Shown piece by piece: positions 60,456 through 64,000 of a DNA stretch of 64,000 nt. The DNA comes from Coriobacteriaceae bacterium AM100-PB1-1D-6A (GTDB lineage Bacteria; Actinomycetota; Coriobacteriia; Coriobacteriales; Coriobacteriaceae), in assembly GCA_027660625.1 (NCBI GenBank), contig JAQDNC010000002.1:186001-250000 (forward strand), read 5' to 3'. A program made the translations under genes and the position numbers. Position 1 is the first letter of the stretch, and each line of letters opens with the position of its first letter. The notes beneath the pieces were generated by a model. The model was given only the letters and a program-made list of their open reading frames with translations. It searched no databases and was not told the origin of the DNA.

Positions 60456-61145
60456 ATGGACCACATCGCTGCCCCAAGTGTTGCTTTTATTTTCGATTGC
60501 GATGGCACGCTGGTTAATAGCACCCCCGTTTGGGCCTATGCCCAGCCCGAGTTATTGCACCGCCACGGTATTGACGTGACGGTCGACGATTTTGCCCAGT
60601 TTGAGCATTTGTCGCTCGAGGACGAGTGCCAAGCATACCACGACATCTGGGGCATTGGCACAAATGGCGAGGAGCTCTACCGCGAGCTGAGCGACATCCT
60701 GATCGATGGCTACTCCAAGGTGCCGCCGCGCGAGGGCCTGCTTGCATTATTGGAGCAGGCGAAGGCGGCGGGCATTGCCATGTGCGTTGCCACATCCACG
60801 CCGGCCGAGCTGGTTACGTCTGCGCTTGCTGGTGCTGGCCTTGATCGCTATATGGAGTTTATTACCACGACGGGCGAGGCGGGGCGCTCCAAGCAATTCC
60901 CCGATGTGTACGAGCTGGCGTTGCGTCGCCTGGAAGAGCGCCACGGGCACAAGTTTGATCGCGCCTGGGTGTTTGAGGACGCGGTCTTTGGGCTTAAGAG
61001 CTCCAGCACCGCTGGATTTAAACGCGTGGGCATCTATGACCCGCACGGCCGTATGGAGCGCGACGAGGTGCGTGCCAACTGTGACATCTTTATCGACAGC
61101 TATGTGGACCTGGACCTTGCCCGTGTTCTTGAGTTTGAGGGCTAG
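60456..61145 (+). CDS. HAD-superfamily phosphatase/phosphoglucomutase-like protein
   Basis: 229 residues from ATG 60456 (RBS GAAAGG). Motif I is FIFDCDGTLVNSTPVW, motif II is CVATSTPAEL, the Lys region is EAGRSKQFPD, and motif III is VFEDAVFGLKSS. The helical cap after motif I is of the beta-phosphoglucomutase / DOG phosphatase type. The substrate is unknown. Its place opposite the glycogen operon and beside the shared operators suggests a sugar phosphate. Confidence 0.9.
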   Translation: MDHIAAPSVAFIFDCDGTLVNSTPVWAYAQPELLHRHGIDVTVDDFAQFEHLSLEDECQAYHDIWGIGTNGEELYRELSDILIDGYSKVPPREGLLALLEQAKAAGIAMCVATSTPAELVTSALAGAGLDRYMEFITTTGEAGRSKQFPDVYELALRRLEERHGHKFDRAWVFEDAVFGLKSSSTAGFKRVGIYDPHGRMERDEVRANCDIFIDSYVDLDLARVLEFEG

Positions 61146-61154
61146 GCGAGGACC

Positions 61155-61796
61155 GTGGCTTGCAAAGTATTAGTGGTTTGCGGCTCGCCGGTGCTGGCGA
61201 GCGCGGATCTGTTGCGTAAGCTAGCGGGGGAGTGCGACCACGTTGTTGCCGTGGACCGCGGGCTCGACGCGCTGCTGGGCGCTGGCCTGAGCTGCGACGT
61301 CTACGTGGGCGATGCCGACACCGTAAGCGATGAGGGACGCGCCCTGGTCGATGCCGCTGCCGATTTTGAAGTAGAACGCCACAACCCCTACAAGGACTAC
61401 ACCGATCTGGCACTGGCACTCGATTCTGTCCGCCGCCGTTGGCCGGGCGCCGAAGTGGTTGCGACCTGCGCCACCGGCGGCCGCCCGGACATGTCTCTGT
61501 CTGTGTTAGGGCTACTGGCAGGCTATGCGGACGCCCCCGTCTGGATCGAAGAAGACGAAGTGACGGCCAGAATCCTGCACCAGGACGAGACCTGGACCAT
61601 CGAGAGCGCCGAGGGTAAAACCTTCTCCATCATCGCCGTCGCTCCCAACACAGAGATAAGCGAACACGGCCTAGAGTGGGAACTAGATCACAGCCCCCTA
61701 GGCCTGTTAGCCGACACCGGCATCTCTAATGTCGTTCGAAAAACGGCCATGATCCAAGTCCACCAAGGAACCGCAATCGCCTTCCTCTACAAGTAA
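61155..61796 (+). CDS. thiN: Thiamine pyrophosphokinase
   Basis: 213 residues, GTG start 9 bases after the HAD stop (RBS GGCGAGGA). Family motifs are VAVDRGLDALLGAGL, YVGDADTVSD, NPYKDYTDLALAL and CATGGRPDMSLSVLGLL. The usual His of GGRxDH is Met here. It converts thiamine to thiamine diphosphate with ATP. The C-terminal beta-domain is present. Confidence 0.9.
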   Translation: MACKVLVVCGSPVLASADLLRKLAGECDHVVAVDRGLDALLGAGLSCDVYVGDADTVSDEGRALVDAAADFEVERHNPYKDYTDLALALDSVRRRWPGAEVVATCATGGRPDMSLSVLGLLAGYADAPVWIEEDEVTARILHQDETWTIESAEGKTFSIIAVAPNTEISEHGLEWELDHSPLGLLADTGISNVVRKTAMIQVHQGTAIAFLYK

Positions 61797-61811
61797 GGTG
61801 CCGCCGCGTGA

Positions 61812-61893
61812 GGGTTTTATCGGGACGGTGGGTTAATTGACTGATTTTGCCGAAGTCAAAATCAGTCAATTCAGCCCCGTCCCAGGAAAACCC
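61812..61893. repeat. Long imperfect palindrome between thiN and tRNA-Ala
   Basis: The right arm reads CAAAATCAGTCAATT then CCCCGTCCC. The left arm carries the inverse (GGGACGG ... AATTGACTGATTTTG), about 27 bp with a few mismatches. An outer AGGGTTTT / AAAACCC pair is also present. The loop is about 7 bases. It may terminate thiN. Confidence 0.75.
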
Positions 61894-61923
61894 GTAAGTA
61901 AGACAATCAACTCAAAAAAGTCC

Positions 61924-61952
61924 TTGCACGCCGCGTCAACTTCCCCTATAGT
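61924..61952 (+). promoter_or_regulatory. tRNA-Ala promoter
   Basis: TTGCAC (61924-61929), 17 bases, TATAGT (61947-61952). The tRNA starts 13 bases later. Confidence 0.7.
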
Positions 61953-61965
61953 ATCTCCTCGTCAC

Positions 61966-62041
61966 GGGGGCGTAGCTCAGCTGGGAGAGCGCTTGACTGG
62001 CAGTCAAGAGGTCAGGGGTTCGATCCCCCTCGTCTCCACCA
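61966..62041 (+). tRNA. tRNA-Ala (anticodon GGC)
   Basis: 76 nt including CCA. The anticodon stem-loop is CTTGA-CTGGCAG-TCAAG. The acceptor GGGGGCG / CGTCTCC contains the G3-U70 alanine identity pair. Confidence 0.96.
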
Positions 62042-62051
62042 TCGTGAATGC

Positions 62052-62080
62052 AAGGCCACTCAATCGAGTGGCCTTTTTTA
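62052..62080 (+). terminator. Terminator after tRNA-Ala
   Basis: AAGGCCACTC / GAGTGGCCTT stem followed by a T-run. Confidence 0.9.
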
Positions 62081-62098
62081 TTTGCAATATCTTTTGAT

Positions 62099-62127
62099 CC
62101 CCATTTGGGGAGAGACTCCAAATGGGG
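62099..62127. repeat. Inverted repeat CCCCATTTGG / CCAAATGGGG
   Basis: A perfect 10-bp stem with a 9-base spacer between the tRNA terminator and the rhuM-fic stop. It is a possible terminator for the minus-strand gene. Confidence 0.55.
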
Positions 62128-62191
62128 TTATTCCAAAGCCTCCAGATTGAAACCTGCTCCTAAATACAAGGCTGTGGGCCAGCCTCTTCAT

Positions 62192-63127
62192 CTACTCCAA
62201 AAAATTCATAACCAGCGAGACCATGGAGTCTTTTTCTTCAGGTCTCGACTCAGCAATCATGAGCGCGACAGCAACAAGCGTGCTGTCTGCGATTCGTTTG
62301 TCTAAGCCGCGAAAAAGCAGTCCGTTGCGATCTAGATAGTAGAGAAAGAGACTGCATCCGATTCGCTTGTTTCCATCGAGAAATGAATGGTTTTTGATGA
62401 TGAGGTACAACAGATTTGCTGCTTTTTCCTGTACGGACAGATAGAGGTCTTGGCCACCAAACGACTGATTGATTACCGAGATACTGCTGCGGAAGGACTC
62501 ATCTTTTTCTACGCCAAACAGGTCGCTCGTAAATCGGCTGCGCATTTGGGCTATTAATCTCATACAGAGCTCGTATTCGAGTGTGTATACCCCAGTTTGT
62601 CCCTTGGGCCGATCAATGGATTCACGATCGTACTCATCGAGCAGTTTAAAGACATCTATATAGCTCTCAACGATATCGAGTATCTCACGAGAGCCGAGGT
62701 CCTCGGGTAGACGTTCGATAATCTGAGCGACTGTCCCTAGTTGCTCGAGCCTACGTTCGTTTTCAACGTGTCCTTGAATAATAAACTTGTTGAGCACATT
62801 GGTTGCCCAGCGACGGAATTCAACACCGCGTTGAGATTTAACGCGGTATCCAATGGACAATATCATGTCTAAGCTGTAATGATCAGTTTGATATTTTTTG
62901 CCGTCAGCAGCAGTTGTCGCAAATTTTGCGACAACTGAATCATCGTCGCTTAATTCCTCTTTTAAAGCGTTGTTGATATGCTTGCCGATTGTTTTGACAT
63001 CCCTATCAAACAGCGCTGCCATCTCATTTCGGGTCAGCCATACAGTTTCGCTTCCTTTGTCAATTACAACAGGAATCGTGACCTCTCGGTCGTTGGATTC
63101 AAAGAGAACAATCTGATTTCCATTCAT
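62192..63127 (-). CDS. RhuM family protein with Fic/DOC-like domain
   Basis: 311 residues from ATG 63127 (GGAG 8 bases upstream). The N-terminal RhuM/virulence-protein part is VWLTRNEMAALFDRDVKTIGKHI and SLDMILSIGYRVKSQRGVEFRRWA (in part). The C-terminal Fic-like motif NHSFLDGNKRIGCSLFLYYL matches HxFxDGNKR. Proteins of this kind are thought to AMPylate or otherwise modify targets and often sit in mobile or defence-linked islands. No antitoxin or restriction gene is adjacent. Codon use is more AT-rich than in the surrounding core genes, which suggests horizontal arrival. Confidence 0.88.
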   Translation of the reverse strand: MNGNQIVLFESNDREVTIPVVIDKGSETVWLTRNEMAALFDRDVKTIGKHINNALKEELSDDDSVVAKFATTAADGKKYQTDHYSLDMILSIGYRVKSQRGVEFRRWATNVLNKFIIQGHVENERRLEQLGTVAQIIERLPEDLGSREILDIVESYIDVFKLLDEYDRESIDRPKGQTGVYTLEYELCMRLIAQMRSRFTSDLFGVEKDESFRSSISVINQSFGGQDLYLSVQEKAANLLYLIIKNHSFLDGNKRIGCSLFLYYLDRNGLLFRGLDKRIADSTLVAVALMIAESRPEEKDSMVSLVMNFLE

Positions 63128-63229
63128 TTTCGCGCTCCACATCAATCCATTGGGCACATGCATGTCCAATTCGATACTCGATTGTCTGCCGAACTTTATG
63201 GGTGCCGGCCAGCAGGGGCGCTTACCTGC

Positions 63230-63289
63230 CTAAGGGCTCTGAGTGACGGTTTCTGTGAATAAAGCATCCATCTCGCCGATACGTACCAT
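63230..63289 (-). CDS. 19-codon ORF upstream of and in frame with rhuM-fic
   Basis: It starts at ATG 63289 with a very good RBS (GGAGG, 6 bases upstream) and reads MVRIGEMDALFTETVTQSP then TAG. After the stop the same frame stays open into the rhuM-fic gene (start 63127). It could be a leader peptide, the remnant of a gene cut by the insertion of rhuM-fic, or chance. No family was recognised. Confidence 0.3.
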   Translation of the reverse strand: MVRIGEMDALFTETVTQSP

Positions 63290-63345
63290 TGGGGGCCTCC
63301 GTACCGGCTCACATTGCCCGTATACCTTTGACTCTATTCTATCAG

Positions 63346-63367
63346 ATATAGAACGCATGTTCTATAT
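63346..63367. promoter_or_regulatory. LexA-like (SOS) box
   Basis: A perfect 22-bp palindrome with core GAACGCATGTTC, matching the GAACN4GTTC form used by Gram-positive LexA. It lies 57 bp upstream of the 19-codon ORF and 219 bp upstream of rhuM-fic. A TAGAAT-like -10 on the minus strand is just downstream. Confidence 0.55.
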
Positions 63368-63376
63368 ATATATTCT

Positions 63377-63793
63377 CCACAATTGTCTAATAGCCTTGCA
63401 CTGGGTGACGGGATCGTCAACCTCGCCCGATAAACCTTACGCCCACATCTAGCTGCATCCCAAAAGCTGCCCAACAATCTGCCTCAAAATGCGTTGACTC
63501 TGTAGCCAGGCGTGTCTATTGCGCAATGAGCATCTTAGCAATGTGACGCCCACGCCAACACTCGCAAAAAGTTGTGCAATTACCTTCCCGGTTTTGTACA
63601 AAGTTTGTTAGCCAAACATAATAGTTTGAGCAATTCACGCTGCCAGTAATACAACTCAGGCATTGTTCACCAACCCACACCCCCCATAAACCTGCGGCGA
63701 TGTGTGCAAGACGGCGCAATATCCCCCATGACCACGGTAAATAAACAATATGTTGCTCAACACACCCCAAAACGTATGAGTCGCCTGCTGTGC
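63377..63793. other. Non-coding, AT-richer region without recognised features
   Basis: About 415 bp with no ORF of credible codon use on either strand, no tRNA and no strong terminator. It probably holds the upstream control region of the gene starting at 63812. Confidence 0.5.
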
Positions 63794-63799
63794 TAGGAT
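63794..63799 (+). promoter_or_regulatory. Extended -10 promoter of the gene at the window end
   Basis: TGC-TAGGAT fits an extended -10 (TGnTANNNT). It is only 12 bases from the ATG at 63812, so the transcript may be almost leaderless. Confidence 0.4.
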
Positions 63800-63811
63800 A
63801 CTTAACGTTAC

Positions 63812-64000
63812 ATGGGTTCAACTGTGCTCACGGCTCCAGCTAGCCGCAAAGCGCAGGGTCGATCAGCATCCGGCCGTAACGGCGGTGCCAGAAAAACCAC
63901 GAGCTCCAATAGCGTCGTCATGCGTATCGCATCGAATGTATCTGTTCTTGTCTATGTGCAGTCTGTTCTCTTGAATCGATATTTCATGACAAAGCGCAGC
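63812..64000 (+). CDS. Start of an unknown gene running off the window
   Basis: Open from ATG 63812 to the last base (63 codons), with acceptable codon use and an upstream -10 box but no Shine-Dalgarno. The first ~35 residues are Ser/Arg/Gly-rich and basic, and a hydrophobic stretch follows (about 37-54). This looks like a cytoplasmic tail entering a membrane segment. No family can be named. Confidence 0.5.
   Translation, partial: MGSTVLTAPASRKAQGRSASGRNGGARKTTSSNSVVMRIASNVSVLVYVQSVLLNRYFMTKRS

Noticed and set aside
63516..63821. 101-codon minus-strand ORF near the window end
   Set aside because: Cys/Trp-rich composition, no RBS and no family resemblance. It overlaps the start of a better-supported plus-strand gene.
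1..64000. CRISPR array
   Set aside because: The repeated elements are few, palindromic and scattered in separate intergenic regions, with no regular repeat-spacer unit and no cas genes.

Overview
The window is about 64 kb of high-GC bacterial chromosome. The gene content and order point to a Coriobacteriia actinobacterium, most like Collinsella. Cues are C/G-ending codons, an aroK-aroB-pepP-efp-asp23-nusB-xseB-tlyA-nadK-recN run, a fructose-type PTS with adjacent ptsH and ptsI, and a glgB-glgP-glgC-glgD-glgA glycogen operon. Genus is inferred from layout and protein character, not from a database match. There are no rRNA genes, no CRISPR array, no intact insertion sequence and no prophage. 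Two tRNA genes are present, Glu(CTC) and Ala(GGC).

Layout. 1-4.2 kb: 3' part of rarA, then a small operon with a DUF948-like membrane protein, a degenerate RsbW-like protein, a SigB/SigF-type sigma factor and an AI-2E-family exporter. 4.2-9.7 kb: a small inner-membrane protein on the minus strand, then alaS-ruvX-mltG-yqeG. 9.7-17.8 kb: aroK, a metal-ligand-less aroB homologue, an M24 peptidase, efp, asp23, nusB, xseB, tlyA, nadK and recN. 18-26 kb: an RpiR regulator divergent from fruA (IIBCA), followed by ptsH, ptsI and two tandem 1-phosphofructokinase-type genes. 26.2-35.4 kb: cca, tRNA-Glu, an LPG-synthase-like flippase, a TetR regulator facing a three-gene MacAB-type ABC exporter, and an L,D-transpeptidase. 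35.5-46.7 kb: fused serine dehydratase, metK, gltX, priA, def, fmt, rsmB and fmdB. 46.8-60.1 kb: storage-polysaccharide genes, all on the minus strand, including a GH13-GH77 fusion. 60.4-64 kb: a HAD phosphatase, thiN, tRNA-Ala, a RhuM/Fic protein, a LexA-like box and the start of a gene that leaves the window.

How the genes fit together. The PTS block imports and phosphorylates fructose and carries it to fructose-1,6-bisphosphate. The glg block turns sugar phosphate into glycogen and back. GGTAAAAC-type operator candidates lie in front of both the glg operon and the GH13-GH77 gene, which suggests one LacI/MalR-like regulator for both. The rest is mostly translation, DNA repair and cell-wall housekeeping.

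Most unusual. (1) Glycogen synthase and branching enzyme both carry long Lys/Ala-rich, histone-H1-like C-terminal tails, about 280 and 80 residues. (2) Three families of intergenic palindromic elements recur with fixed internal geometry. One is a 134-bp element with two copies. One is a 69-bp hairpin with two copies. One is a nested hairpin with three copies whose arms differ between loci but stay self-complementary. (3) The aroB homologue has lost its metal and substrate ligands next to an intact shikimate kinase. (4) The RsbW-like anti-sigma partner has lost its ATP-binding boxes.
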